64,000 nt of DNA from Echinarachnius parma (taxonomy: Eukaryota > Echinodermata > Echinoidea > Clypeasteroida > Echinarachniidae), in NCBI GenBank assembly GCA_037951105.1, contig JBAMJV010003329.1, forward strand, positions 27,713 to 91,712, read 5' to 3'. The position numbers and the translations under genes were made by a program. The notes beneath the pieces are model-generated. The model made no database searches. It was not told where the DNA came from and was given only the letters and a program-made list of their open reading frames with translations. Below, one piece after another: positions 40,901 to 51,939 of this stretch (positions are counted from its first letter, which is position 1; each line of letters starts with the position of its first letter).

Positions 40901-41143
40901 GGTTAGGGTTAGGGTTAGGGTTAGGGTTAGGGTTAGGGTTAGGGTTAGGGTTAGGGTTAGGGTTAGGGTTAGGGTTAGGGTTAGGGTTTAGGGTTTAGGG
41001 TTAGGGTTAGGGTTAGGGTTAGGGTTAGGGTTAGGGTTAGGGTTAGGGTTAGGGTTAGGGTTAGGGTTAGGGTTAGGGTTAGGGTTAGGGTTAGGGTTAG
41101 GGTTAGGGTTAGGGTTAGGGTTAGGGTTAGGGTTAGGGTTAGG
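40730..41143. repeat. Interstitial telomeric array (TTAGGG)n
   Basis: About 414 bp of TTAGGG repeats on the plus strand. The left 120 bp contain TTTAGGG, TTAGGGG and TTAAGG variants. The rest is nearly pure apart from isolated TTTAGGG units near 40877 and 40987. TTAGGG is the telomere unit of deuterostomes and many other animals, but not of most arthropods or nematodes. Unique DNA on both sides shows it is internal. Long LTLTLT or PNPNPN frames across it are artefacts. Confidence 0.95.
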
Positions 41144-41163
41144 TATAAGGGGTATTTGCGGTC

Positions 41164-41186
41164 GTGGGGAACTCCCCACGTGGGGA
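41164..41186. repeat. Double palindrome next to the telomeric array
   Basis: GTGGGGAACTCCCCAC (7-bp stem) overlaps the perfect 14-bp palindrome TCCCCACGTGGGGA, 20 bp beyond the end of the TTAGGG array. Confidence 0.8.
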
Positions 41187-41687
41187 AGCTGAGATAGTTA
41201 CATTTACTTGTGTGCATTAAAAAAAAACTTCATACATTGAGATCCCTTTCGTCTACGAAGTGTTGCTCTGCAATTCTTATTACTAATTTCGGTAAAATAA
41301 TCCTACTTCGTTGTTATAAAGAAAACCTAGCTGGAAACCATAGTGTTTAATCTTTAATTTCAAGGTAAGCAAGTCATGATTTTCCTTCTCGCTCGGTCCA
41401 AGCTACGATACTGTGCATCGTGCATGGTCCCGTGTGTTTGTGTGTGCGTCAGTGCATGCAGTGGACGATGAAATAGTTCATACCTGCTTGCTTGTTGCAG
41501 TCCGATTGACGCTTCTTTTTTTAAATTTTTGTTGTTCAATACATTCTACGATGTGTTGAGTATGATTGAAATTCATCGTTTGGGTTGTCTTCTCACTAGG
41601 CAAAGGTGGATTTGTTATTTAGAAAGTTACTTCGCTTCACATATTCTGTAATGACTAATGTGTTCTACATTCGTACAGATCACATCT
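41187..41687. other. Intergenic stretch, part of the degenerate duplication
   Basis: GGCAAAGGTGGATTTGTT near 41600 belongs to a block repeated at 44047, 46730 and 49254. No gene was seen. Confidence 0.4.
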
Positions 41688-42166
41688 ACAAAATACTGTA
41701 TTTTCAGCCAATAGTAAAAGTACAGACTATTACAGTTCTATGACATTCTAAAACTTGTTGAATCTGCGTTTGTTACTGATGAGGCAAATCAGGCAGGAGG
41801 TCCTCGGTATAATGCATTACAGATGAATTCAAGACCAAACGATAATTAATTAAACAATTTAGTTACCTCAATTTAATGTCTGATTAAATCACTCCACAAA
41901 CAAATCCAGCACAGAACTCAACATAAATGTGCGAGCATACCAGCCCGATAGTCTCGGCGGAAACTCACAACTGTACCATCTAAGTGGACCATGGATCATG
42001 GTTCAATTAAATCTGTTACAGCTTGACAAAGACTGAAAATACTGTATTTTCAGCCAATTAAAATAGTAAAAGTACAGACTACGTCTACAGTTCTATGACA
42101 TTCTAAAACTTGTTGAATCTGCGTTTGTTTCAGTCTTTGTCAAGCTGTAACAGATTTAATTGAACC
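41688..42166. repeat. 39-bp inverted repeat enclosing a copy of nearby sequence
   Basis: GGTTCAATTAAATCTGTTAC + AGCTTGACAAAGACTGAAA (42000-42038) is the exact complement of 42128-42166. Between them, 42039-42127 is a near-identical copy of 41688-41769 (ACTGTATTTTCAGCCAAT ... TTGAATCTGCGTTTGT). The 41.7-kb copy lacks the inverted repeats. Confidence 0.85.
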
Positions 42167-42295
42167 AGTTATGACAGCAACAGAGTGGTGTTCATCTTTG
42201 CCATCACACTTTCTAATTTCAACTTTCAACCACTGAATAATCTTTGCCAGTTTTGTACCCGATTTCAAATGTGGTTTCCTATATTTTCGTGCAAA
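42140..42295 (-). other. Exon-like segment, unrecognised
   Basis: After an acceptor-like CACGAAAATATAG, the frame KPHLKSGTKLAKIIQWLKVE, IRKCDGKDEHHSVAVITG is open and has protein-like composition. It ends at the boundary of the 39-bp inverted repeat. No family is recognised and no partner exon was found. Confidence 0.3.
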
Positions 42296-42337
42296 GAAAT
42301 CAAATAAAAGGCAACAGCCATGACAGATAGCAAGCAT

Positions 42338-44229
42338 ACATTACATCTAAAGACAACATACATTTGATTTGATAACCGAGTGATAGTTTTAAATTCATGG
42401 AGAAAAAAATTTACTTTGGATGCCGACTATTTGGGGCCCGCCGGCGCCGGCAAATTGGCTTAGACATATTGTATAGACAGTTTTGTGAGGGGATTTGAGA
42501 TGATACGCGTACATGTAACTGCTGAGATGGTTAGTAGAGGCTTTTCGTAAGTACTACGGAAGCGCCGAATATGGGGGAGGCAATGGGCTGTGATCACTTG
42601 TAGTCTGGCTATGTCCCAAACTAATGTGGGGCAGATAAATAAACGGGTAGCGTGGGTAGAACGAGCTATAACTAATAAGTATTGGAAATAAACTAAGTCA
42701 AAGCAGCATGCAGATCAAACAGTCAAACAGGAACATAACTTAAGTGTAGGACGCAAAGGAGAACAGAAGGACGAGTTGACACGATGTAAGTCTGGTAGTG
42801 CACTGTTTAATTCAAGGCATACAGCCCAATATACAAGAAATAACATGAGATAACAAAATATACAATATGCAAATTAACAGAAGGGAGGAACCAATTATAA
42901 CCAAGGGGGAAACCAATACAACCAATCACAAAAATAGATAACTCAAATGGATTCACCCTATTATTCAAAAGAACCAATAAGACTAAGAGAGATGGGGGTG
43001 GAGTTGGAATTTGATGATCAGTGATGATGGTATGGAAAGATGACCAGATACAATAGAGAAGACATGTGTGGAATCCCACACATGTAGAGAAAGTTAAAAA
43101 GAGTCTAGACAGAGTCAAGTGGTCAGACGAATACCAGAAGGAAACAATAGAATAGAAATCGCAGCTAGACATGAATGGGAGGAATGGGGTGCCGGTGACA
43201 AAGGAGCATGAGCATAATGGGATGACCCGTACTAGAAACATAAGAACAAAGATGCATAACCAAGGAAAGCTAACTGTCAAAATAACCATTCTACACTAAT
43301 TGCAGTTTTGCAGTGAAGAATGTACATGGAACGTCTCCTTGCTCGAGTGAAGAAGCGCGCTGATTGGCTGAAAAAATGTATTATGGATGGAGGTTGTTTT
43401 TCTTGTATTCGAATAGAGGCCTGCATTCATGTCAATGTCAATACTCTGTCATCCGGCGACAGGTTTATTTGAATTTCCCTGCCTCGTTTAAAGCCCAATA
43501 CCAGTTTTGAGAAAGTAGCTGAAAAAATCTTGATCAATATTGTTGAATAAGTATTTAATTAGGGCTTGTGTGGTAAAATCCGAACCTACACTGTAAGCAT
43601 TGTTAAAATATACAGAAATATCAGAAGAAATCAAATACCCGCCCGTGAAATGTATAAATCCACCTCCCGTTCGCACCTGTCCGCGCTGGACTGGAGATAT
43701 CGACAAGCTGGGGACAAGCCCGTATAGCGAATGCACGTGGTCATTTGGCACTTAGCGTTTGGCGATTCCGCGTTAGCGATATTAATCCGCAACCGATCAA
43801 TTAATAATTTTGCAATCAATTAGTAGGCGGTTTCTTGGCCAAATTTGTATAATCCCATATTATAAAACTATGTTCTTTCACATGTTTGGTAATAAGAGCG
43901 TACATTTCATTTTATGGGGGTGGGGCGTTTCCCACTACTGTCATTCACCTTTAATTTGTTTAAAAACTTTGAATAATGTTTGTTCTCTCTATACAGGTGA
44001 TTGTTTATGTTGTGTGAGGATAACAATGACATACCATCACTAGACAAAGGTGTATTTGTGTTGTGATGCAAATGTAATTTTAAGTAAATATTTTAATAAC
44101 TATTTGTTTTGGTGGAGATACAAAATTAAAGAAATATAAGTTTTATATTCTTAAGGCAACTATTAATTAGTAAACTAAAGGTGTGTGATTTATAGCAGGC
44201 ATTATACTTTTTGGGTAGTCGTGTGCTGC
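42338..44229. other. Intergenic stretch, nothing convincing
   Basis: A 160-codon hydrophobic frame at 42807-43289 (minus) is AT-rich, has no motif and looks accidental. TCTATACAGGTGATTG at 43998 and ACTAGACAAAGG at 44041 belong to the repeated exon-like blocks further right. Confidence 0.4.
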
Positions 44230-45180
44230 AATTGTCATACTGGCCTATTAACACTTGTAAAATAGGGAGTTATCCGTACATAGACTTGTGAGGGGATTTC
44301 AGACCATTTGAGGGAGCTTAATTCCGTACAAATACTCATGTGAGAGGATTTGAGATTTTTGTGATTTTGTGATGATATGCATATGCTGCAATTGTTACCG
44401 GCAAGACTCTCGTGAGTGTGGATTTGAGATGTGTAATTTTTTGTGATAATATGCAAAGCTGAATCACATGCAAATGCTGCGATTGCTACCGGTCTGTACA
44501 CTCCTAGCATAGGGAGCTTTCCGTACATAGTCTCGTGAGTGAGGATTTGAGATGTGTAATTCTTTGTGATCACATGCAAAGCTGAATCACATGCAAATGC
44601 TGCGATTGTTACCGGTCTGTACACTCCTAGCATAGGGAGCTTTCTGTACATAGACTCGTGAGTGAGGATTTGAGATCTGTAATTCTTTGTGATAACATGC
44701 AAAGCTGAATCACATGCAAATGCTGCGATTTTTACCGGTCTGTACACTCCTAGCATAGGGAGCTTTCCGTACATAGACTCGTGAGTGAGGATTTGAGATC
44801 TGTAATTCTTTGTGATAACATGCAAAGCTGAATCACATGCAAATGCTGCGATTGTTACCGGCCTGTACGATCCTAGCATAGGGAGCCTTTCCGTACACAT
44901 AGACTCGTGAGTGAGGATTTGAGATGGGTAATTCTTTGTGATGAATATTACACGAAGCTGATCTGAATCACGGGTCACATATGCATGCTGAAATTGTTAC
45001 CGGCCTGTACTCCGAAGTCCGAACATAGACTCATGTATAGTAACTAAGAGGATTAGAGATGGGGTAATCTTTGACTTGTGAATTATGTCGATTATAGTTT
45101 ATAATTTTATAAGTTTATATATATATGCGAAGCTGAATCACATGCATGCTGAAAATGAAATTGTTACCAGTTGTCATCAT
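44230..45180. repeat. Minisatellite, 123-bp unit
   Basis: Five well-preserved tandem units (44398-44990) and degenerate ones on both sides. Each unit contains GGTCTGTACACTCCTAGCAT, AGGGAGCTTTCCGTACATAG, CTCGTGAGTGAGGATTTGAG and GAATCACATGCAAATGCTGC. The unit length is a multiple of three, so a 247-codon minus-strand frame with a 41-residue repeat stays open (ITKNYRSQILTHESMY, KLPMLGVYRP, IAAFACDSALHV). There is no start context or downstream gene to support coding. Confidence 0.9.
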
Positions 45181-45413
45181 GTTGTACGCTTGCCAAGCAT
45201 GCGATTGGGAGTGTGATTATTAGTTATCATCTTGTAAATTTATGTAAGTTGTTTATGACAGTCTTGACGCGACGTTAATGGACAGGACGACATTTAACTG
45301 CAGCTAACTGCGCAGCGGTGTGATTCGTTTGAAATCCTTGCGTCATGTCATTTGTTTTATTGTTGATCAATCATGACATTGTTTCACATATTTTTTTCTC
45401 ACTGCATGTGCAG

Positions 45414-45548
45414 GTGACTGATGGAGTGTAGAATGCTGTGACTGCGAGTTCCTCTCGAGCTGAGAATAGCCAACAGGCGCAGACATAGCCCTGCCTTCAT
45501 GTAGCTAGCGCTAGCTGCATTGGCTAGCTGGCACCCGTCTGGTGATGG
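45414..45548 (+). other. Exon-like block A, copy 1
   Basis: TTTTTTTCTCACTGCATGTGCAG before it and ATGG then GTGAGTAG after it are good splice-site matches. All three frames contain stops, so it would be non-coding or decayed. It contains CTAGCTGCATTGGCTAGCTG, shared with block A copy 2 at 49319-49392. Confidence 0.4.
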
Positions 45549-46251
45549 GTGAGTAGCTCGTTGAATATAATTTGATATTAATTCTTATTTTCCATTCTAC
45601 TATTTATGGTTCGATTGACATTGATTGTACAGTTAACCTATGTCGCCAACTGCGAAAGAAACTTGTTTATAAGCTACATCAACACTAACTCTAGAGAATC
45701 TAGCGCGGAGCGCTAGCGTTCTAGAGCCTCCTAATACTGGACCGAAAATGCACTTTTTGTGTGCAAGCATTTTGTCCTTAAAATTATACATATGATACGG
45801 TACTTACCACCGATAGAATCTCCAATATGTGATCCAACTTGACGGTGGATTAAAATGATGATTTCCCCCTCCATTCCGCATAAAATCAGTGATTTATCCG
45901 CCTACTCGACTTCTTTCCGTGTCGTATATCGCGACTTCTGAACGATCGATGATCGCGCTTTGGTCTCCATTCAAGTCGCCCGCCGATTCCAAGTAAACGA
46001 CAGATCGATCTGACGCGTAAGTCCGTACGACCACTAAACGCGCGCATCAGATCTTAACGAAAAGCAACGTGGAATCACTCAAGCGAGATTCCTTGAGAAT
46101 TAATCTGACTTTCCTCCTTGGCAGGCAAAGCAAAAAATCCTGAAATTGAGTACATGGTGTGCATGCATGTGCATTAACTGTACATGTATGTAAATAAATT
46201 GACAGAATTAAACTGTTTTCAACTTTTTTTTCTTTATTTTCCACCGACTAG

Positions 46252-46391
46252 CCTTACGCTGGCCATCGGACTATGACCGGCCCGGCCTCACTCAGCAGCC
46301 ATCAACCGCCCCACCAGTAAGACCTGTGTTGGACATCGCCCACATGCAGAAAAGATTAAAATCTGTGATAAAGATGATTAATAATCTGTAA
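46252..46391 (+). other. Exon-like block B, copy 1 (possible last exon)
   Basis: After the polypyrimidine tract and CCACCGACTAG acceptor, the frame LRWPSDYDRPGLTQQPSTAP, PVRPVLDIAHMQKRLKSVI, KMINNL ends in TAA at 46389-46391. AATAAA follows at 46398-46403. Block B copy 2 (48788-48936) encodes the same peptide with substitutions, including conserved DRP-LTQQPSTAPPV-PVLDIA. Most differences keep the frame. This suggests a duplicated terminal exon. The protein family is not recognised. Confidence 0.5.
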
Positions 46392-46800
46392 TTGATAAAT
46401 AAAGGATAGATAATTTTAATCAATTCACTCTATTTGATTGCCTAATCTCAGATAATTACATACTAGTACATGTAGTTCTGTGTCTTAAACGAGATCAATT
46501 GAGAATGAATCTGACGTTTCTTCTTGGCAAAGCTAGGATGGGGGGAAAATCTGGAGCGAGATACCTCAAGGAAGGATGACACAATAATTTTTAAAATAAT
46601 AAATAATTAAATAAAAAATTAATAACTGCAATCAACTTGCTCAATTTAAAGTTTCTGTTGATCAGGTCCCTCTGCAATATGTTGCGTAGAATCACGTTTT
46701 ACCGACCGTGTGAGTAGTCTTTTCACTAGACAAAGGTGAATTTGTTTGTAAAATTGTAATCATGTTAGTAATCGTTTCACATATTTGTTCTTACTTTACA

Positions 46801-46824
46801 GGAATGTTTCCCCCAAGACTGTCT
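46801..46824 (+). other. Degenerate block A copy
   Basis: TTGTTCTTACTTTACAG then GAATGTTTCCCCCAAGACTG and TCTGGTGA correspond to the core of block A copy 2, between the two B blocks. This gives the alternating order A-B-A-B-A. Confidence 0.35.
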
Positions 46825-48732
46825 GGTGATAACTGGAGTTTACGGTTAGTAACGTTCCAGTTCGTCCTTTCAAATTAAAATGATGATTTTCGCATAAATA
46901 TGCATTTTTATGCCTTAGAAGAGACACTTGTTGGTCAAATATGAAGTGTTTTACATTATCCAACAGAAAATTAGCTCCAAACAATTGTGTTTCATACATA
47001 TTATGTCTCAGTCTCACATGTGCCATTTTATGTATAGTTGTGTTTCTCCGTAACAAGAACACGACATTGTGATTTAATTAGGGAAAATAAAGCTCTCTGT
47101 TTCATTGTGATTCCTGATATATTGAAGCTTGGAAACCAGGATTTGAGCAAATTGAGTGAAAAGTGCATCTGGCATTTTCTGTACATGGGCAATTCCATAA
47201 ATATGTCAACCAGGAGACCAACTTTTCAAAATGATCCACTTAAACTAAGTGATACATCATATCAAAGATAATTGTATGAATTTTCAGAAATCACCAGTTA
47301 AATATAGTTTCACCCAAGGTCAAGGTCACAAGACTCTTTCAAAATGAGGGTAAAATTTTATACTTTCTTATCACCATGATGATGTATAATTAAATTTGCT
47401 TAAAATTTAGACTAGAAAAGGTGTTGACAAATCATTAACTGTGATAGATATGAAGAGTATAACCTAGTGAACAACAAATCTGATGTGGAATTAAATTTTA
47501 CTATTTTAATTTTTTTTTATTGTAAATCAATGTTAACATTATTTTGGTCATGTACGTCCGTAACGAAAAAACACATTATTTCTATTTTTCAAAAAGACAA
47601 ACAATACAATAAAAATAAAAATGTCAATGCAAAGCAAGCTCAAACCCCTCTACTAAAATAGTACATTAGACTTTTCCAATCATCACTAATTAAGTAATAA
47701 TTTGATGTTACGGACGTACACATTTGTGTACAACCGTAACGTACGTCCGTAACGGAATCCACCCCCTCTTTGACATTTCATGTGATAATTCTGCAATGCG
47801 CGTAGGTATCGCTGCATGGCTTCATGAGTTATTTTCATTGAAATCTTGCGCAACTTTTGAGAACAAATTTGCAATGACCAGGTATGCTGTTGCAAAGTCA
47901 TGTGACCTTTTGTAAGTGAATGTTGGCTAAGAAATCCTCAATTTCAAATTTGTGTACAAATCGTATGGAAATTAGGTAACTATAGGATTCATTTATAAAC
48001 CCTTCATTATTTTCCATTCTAATCATTGGCATTATTTAATTTTATGTTAAAATTGATTGGACCATGGTCAACAATTGATTTCGTCAAAAAAAATAATGAG
48101 ATACATAAGTCGAAAAAACAAAGAAATACATAAGAAATTCACAAAACAAGGAAATACAAACAAATTATTTGGGTTGTTGCAATTTTGAATGTTTTAAAAT
48201 TGTTATTTATGTCAAAAAAATATATTTATGCATAAAACTAGCATACTTTCCAAGAAATAATTAGTGACCCATAGACAATGTACATGTACGTCCGTAACGG
48301 AAACTTTGTACGTCTGTAACTGTACGTCCGTAACAAAGAAGCAGTCTAATTAATTCTTAATTAGAAGTGAAAATTATTCTTTATTTTGGGTGTTTCTCAT
48401 CATTTAACATCTAAGTGAAATGATAATGTAACATTTCAATGGAAAGTAGCTCACAATTCACAGAGTTTTACATTTTAAATTCAGATGTCAGAAGTATCAC
48501 TTTCTCTGCATACGTCCGTAACGGGGATGTTTTTCAAATATTTCAAGGTCATAATGCTGATAATATTAAATTCGAGTTTGCAATAATCTAACCCTCACTG
48601 AATGTCATACATATAGCACACTAGACCTCTTGAGTGATTCTCACACTGACTGGAATAGCTTATTAAAGTGTCTGAAATGTACGTCCGTAATTATGGAATT
48701 GCCGTACATGTATTTATAAAGATGTAAATTAA
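46825..48732. other. Intergenic stretch with a recurrent 12-mer
   Basis: No gene was recognised. The 12-mer TACGTCCGTAAC occurs repeatedly from 47553 on (listed separately). Confidence 0.5.
47553..48691. repeat. Dispersed TACGTCCGTAAC motif cluster
   Basis: Eight matches or one-mismatch matches: 47553, 47707 (inverted), 47742, 48287, 48309, 48323, 48511 and 48680. Several extend to GTACGTCCGTAACGG. They are irregularly spaced (12 to 500 bp), and the flanks are not alike, so it is not a simple tandem array. Confidence 0.85.
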
Positions 48733-48787
48733 TTGTTTGACAGAATTTACCTGTTTGCAATTTGTTTCTTTATTTTCCACCGACTAG

Positions 48788-48936
48788 CCTTATGCCGACT
48801 GCCTGACCATCGCATGTATGACCGGCCCAGCCTAACTCAGCAGCCATCAACCGCCCCACCAGTAAAACCTGTGTTGGACATCGCCCGCATGCATAAAAGA
48901 TTATCATCTGTGAGTATGATTATTAATGATTATTGA
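48788..48936 (+). other. Exon-like block B, copy 2 (possible last exon)
   Basis: The same acceptor (TTTATTTTCCACCGACTAG) and reading frame as copy 1: LCRLPDHRMYDRPSLTQQPS, TAPPVKPVLDIARMHKRLSS, VSMIINDY and a stop at about 48934-48936. No canonical AATAAA follows at the same distance, but ATTAATAAAAAA is close. Conservation of the peptide between copies argues that the block once coded. Confidence 0.5.
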
Positions 48937-49318
48937 TTAATAAAAAAAAGATAAATAGTTGTAATCGATTTGCTCTATTTGAATGCCTAATCTCAGAAAA
49001 TTGCATAATTTCTTTGTCTCAAACGAGTCAATCGAGAATGAATCTGATGTGTCTTCTCGGCAAAGGCAGGGGAAAAATCTCGAGTGATATTCCTTGAGAA
49101 AGGATGAGAATATAAAATAAATAATAATAAATGTTTAATTATGATTAAATGAACAATTAATAATTGCAATCATCTTGTTAAATTTGTATTTTTTGTTGAT
49201 CAAATGTTGCGTATGATTGACATTTACCGTACGAGGTGTCATTTCTCTTGACAAAGGTGGATTTGTTTTAAAAATTATAATTAATAATTTGTTCACATGG
49301 GTTTTTCTCACTGTACAG

Positions 49319-49392
49319 GTATCTGTTGAATGTTGTGAGTTCTCCTAAAGACTATACTAGCCCTAGCTGCACTGCTTGCTGGCACCTGTCTG
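49319..49392 (+). other. Exon-like block A, copy 2
   Basis: Acceptor GTTTTTCTCACTGTACAG and donor CTG then GTGAGTAG. Here one frame is open (YLLNVVSSPKDYTSPSC, TACWHLS). The upstream intron-like sequence repeats that of copies at 46.7 and 41.5 kb. Confidence 0.4.
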
Positions 49393-49519
49393 GTGAGTAG
49401 TTAGATGAGTTTGATATTATTTTTCGGTTGTACTATTTTGGTTTATTATTTAGTGTTTGATTGACATTTATTTTACATTTTTTCTTTTCACTCCATTTCA
49501 AGCCAAATGTGAATTTTTT

Positions 49520-49985
49520 ATATCATCAATGTTGTTGCCATCATTGTAATTATCATCATCATCTTTATCACCATCAAGGTCATCGTCATCATCATCATCA
49601 TTATCATCCTACTAATCTATCTATAAAATATTAGGTCTACCTATTTATTTTGCCTTCCTTTTTCACCCAGATGCCTTGCATAATGTTAAGTACGATGCCT
49701 ACAACCCATTTGTGCATCTGTAAAAAAAAAAGATTAACACCATTATTGTCACCCTCATCATTATCATCATCATCGTCATCATTACCATCAATGTCATGGC
49801 ATCATCATTGTTATAATTATCAAAAACATCATCAATGTGGCTATCATTATCTTAAATCATTATCACCATCAATGTCGTTTTTGTCATCATTGTTGGTATT
49901 TTGTCATCTTCACCATCATCAATGTTGTCACTTGTCATTATCATTATTGTCATCATTATCACCAACATAATCCACATGATCATCA
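49520..49985. repeat. Degenerate CAT/ATC microsatellite
   Basis: Long runs of CATCATCATCATCATTATCA-type trinucleotides with interruptions. The 106-codon plus-strand frame across it is low complexity and not a gene. Confidence 0.9.
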
Positions 49986-50059
49986 TCACTGACATCTTTA
50001 AAGGGATAGTTGAGTTATATAGAGGACTTGTGACTTTTGAATCTTGTTGCCCTTATTTC

Positions 50060-50215
50060 ATTCATTCTTGGTCTGATTTTATTTGCAATGTGGTGACTAA
50101 AGACCTCCCTGATGGCGTCCACCTGGCCTGGTGTGAATGCTTCGGCCCTCCCACCTCCACTTCATGAACTCCAACTTCCAGTCTTCCATTGAGCAAGCTG
50201 CCTGCTGTGGTGATC
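50060..50215 (-). other. Exon-like segment, unrecognised
   Basis: On the minus strand GPKHSHQARW-type frames are broken, but AFTPGQVDAIREVFSHHIAN reads cleanly near 50140-50085. It looks like a protein terminus and lies downstream of other minus-strand exon-like segments. No family is recognised. Confidence 0.3.
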
Positions 50216-50469
50216 TAAGGTAAGGGGTGTTGACAGAGAACTCACATGTTAATGTTAACTGAATGCCAGAAATAGTCTTAACCCCACTAGACTTTATTCA
50301 TCATTGCCTTCTTTTTGTATCACTGTCAAATAAAGACAGAATTTCTTTCAAACAGCTCCATTATATGCTGTGCAAAATATGCCACCCCTCAAAATGTAGT
50401 TCAATAATGCATAGCAGTTCCTTCAATACAAACTAACCCTGCAAGCATGGCAAGCAACCGCATCAAGCA

Positions 50470-50590
50470 TTTGAAGGAATACATTCCTGCTAGGAACGCA
50501 TTTACTACACCTGGGTTGAGAGCAGCAATTGTGGATAAAGTGTCATGCTGAAGGACGCACGTGCCATGGTACCTTTGTTGTATTTTTGTT
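50470..50590 (-). mobile_element. SINE body fragment
   Basis: Minus-strand GTCCTTCAGCATGACACTTT + ATCCACAATTGCTGCTCTCA matches the SINE bodies at 11.1 and 59.4 kb. No head remains. Confidence 0.55.
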
Positions 50591-51499
50591 TTACTGTTAA
50601 AAAGATATCAACAAAGGAAAGAAGGGAATGTTCTATTGAGATGCATGTCAATTAAGCATGCACTTAGCTTACATGTTGACCATTCATCCTTGCTGACATA
50701 TTATTTTAATTCTTGACTGCCATTTGACCTTAAAGAAACTAATGAATACAACATACTTCGGCTCTTATTCCATATTTGATGACTTGTAAACTAGGTCTGC
50801 CGAAAAAAACTCCATGAAAATAAACACAGTAGTGATTTTCTGATGCCAAATCTCACTTAGTAGCCAGTTTACGCCCTGCCCACATTTAGTGTCCAAAATC
50901 AGCAGCGTGATTGACAATTCATCGGCTTACATCATCTACAGAATTTAGATAGACGTTGTGTACGGCAGGGGGCGAAGTTCTTTTATGGTGATTAAAAGGG
51001 GCATTCCAGGACAATTAGATATTTACTTATTACCCACAAATTGATTGATTTCATGGAAAATGACTGCCAAATAATTTTTTCTTGAGGAAAGATTACATAG
51101 AGAGCCTAATTGTGAAAATTTGGCCATCTACCAGTACATCTGACCCATTATTTGGAAGTGGAAGCATGTTGCATCTTTTATTTCGTCCTCATCTTCTTTG
51201 GCCTTCTCCTTCAGTTGGTTTGCCTGAATGAAAAGTTAGTAAATCAAGTTATTTGTACACTGCTACCCCTACGTCCCAATGAAATGGGGAGGGGGGGGGG
51301 GGGGGGGGGGGAGGGCAAGGATGATAGGTGATGAAGTATTCCATACTGTTTAGTTTTCCTTTGAGTCAGATTGGAATGTCTGAACATTTTTTTTTTATTA
51401 TTTCAGTTGGATGCAGAATAAAGGCAAGTACATCTAGATTCATGGTGCTTTTGTGTCTTTCTGAAAGATTACACAACTTTTAAAAAATTCCTGTCTTAC
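50591..51499. other. Intergenic stretch, nothing recognised
   Basis: A G run at 51289-51311. No feature was supported. Confidence 0.4.
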
Positions 51500-51649
51500 C
51501 CTATTTCTAGCAGATGCTGCAACTTGAGTCAGTCTCACATTCTTCATATCCTTCACATGGAGGGAGTGGAAGCTCCGCCTTGCTGTTGACGGAAGATGGT
51601 TCATGGCATCGGCACAGGAGTCAACCATTTCCAGGTGCTGTTCATGGAC
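51500..51649 (-). other. Exon-like segment of 50 codons, unrecognised gene
   Basis: An acceptor TTTTTGTTCTTGCAG at its 5' side and a donor GTAAGACAG at its 3' side enclose exactly 150 bp that are open in one frame: VHEQHLEMVDSCADAMNHLP, STARRSFHSLHVKDMKNVRL, TQVAASARNR. The composition is that of a normal helical, basic protein. Exact codon length between two good splice sites is the best evidence for real coding in this region. No family is recognised. Other exon-like pieces on the same strand lie at 52.0-53.3 and 55.4-55.8 kb. Confidence 0.5.
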
Positions 51650-51939
51650 CTGCAAGAACAAAAAGGTAGGATATAGAATAACAATCAATGAAGATGGCGC
51701 ATATCTTATCTAAAAATTTAACACAATCACGAAACTTGCAAATATGTGGACATTAAACACCAGCCAATTATAACTTGACTGCTGTCCATCTCATTTACCT
51801 AGGGTTAGGGTTAGGAGAGCTCGGCCACCCCCAATCTTCATAAGGTTGAGGGTCTTCAGTTCCAAACTTACCACTGTAGTCCTTACAGCATGTCCAATCG
51901 CCGATGAACTCATCATTGAGCTCTTGGCTGTGAAAACAG

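Noticed and set aside
40981..41217. Long frames with Leu-Thr or Asn-Pro repeats
   Set aside because: They are translations of the TTAGGG array.
42807..43289. 160-codon minus-strand frame, hydrophobic
   Set aside because: AT-rich composition, no conserved motif, no splice or neighbour support; treated as accidental.
44230..45180. CRISPR-like array or repeat protein gene
   Set aside because: The units are directly tandem without spacers, and coding is unsupported.
49650..49970. Ser/His-rich protein
   Set aside because: It is the CAT/ATC microsatellite read in frame.
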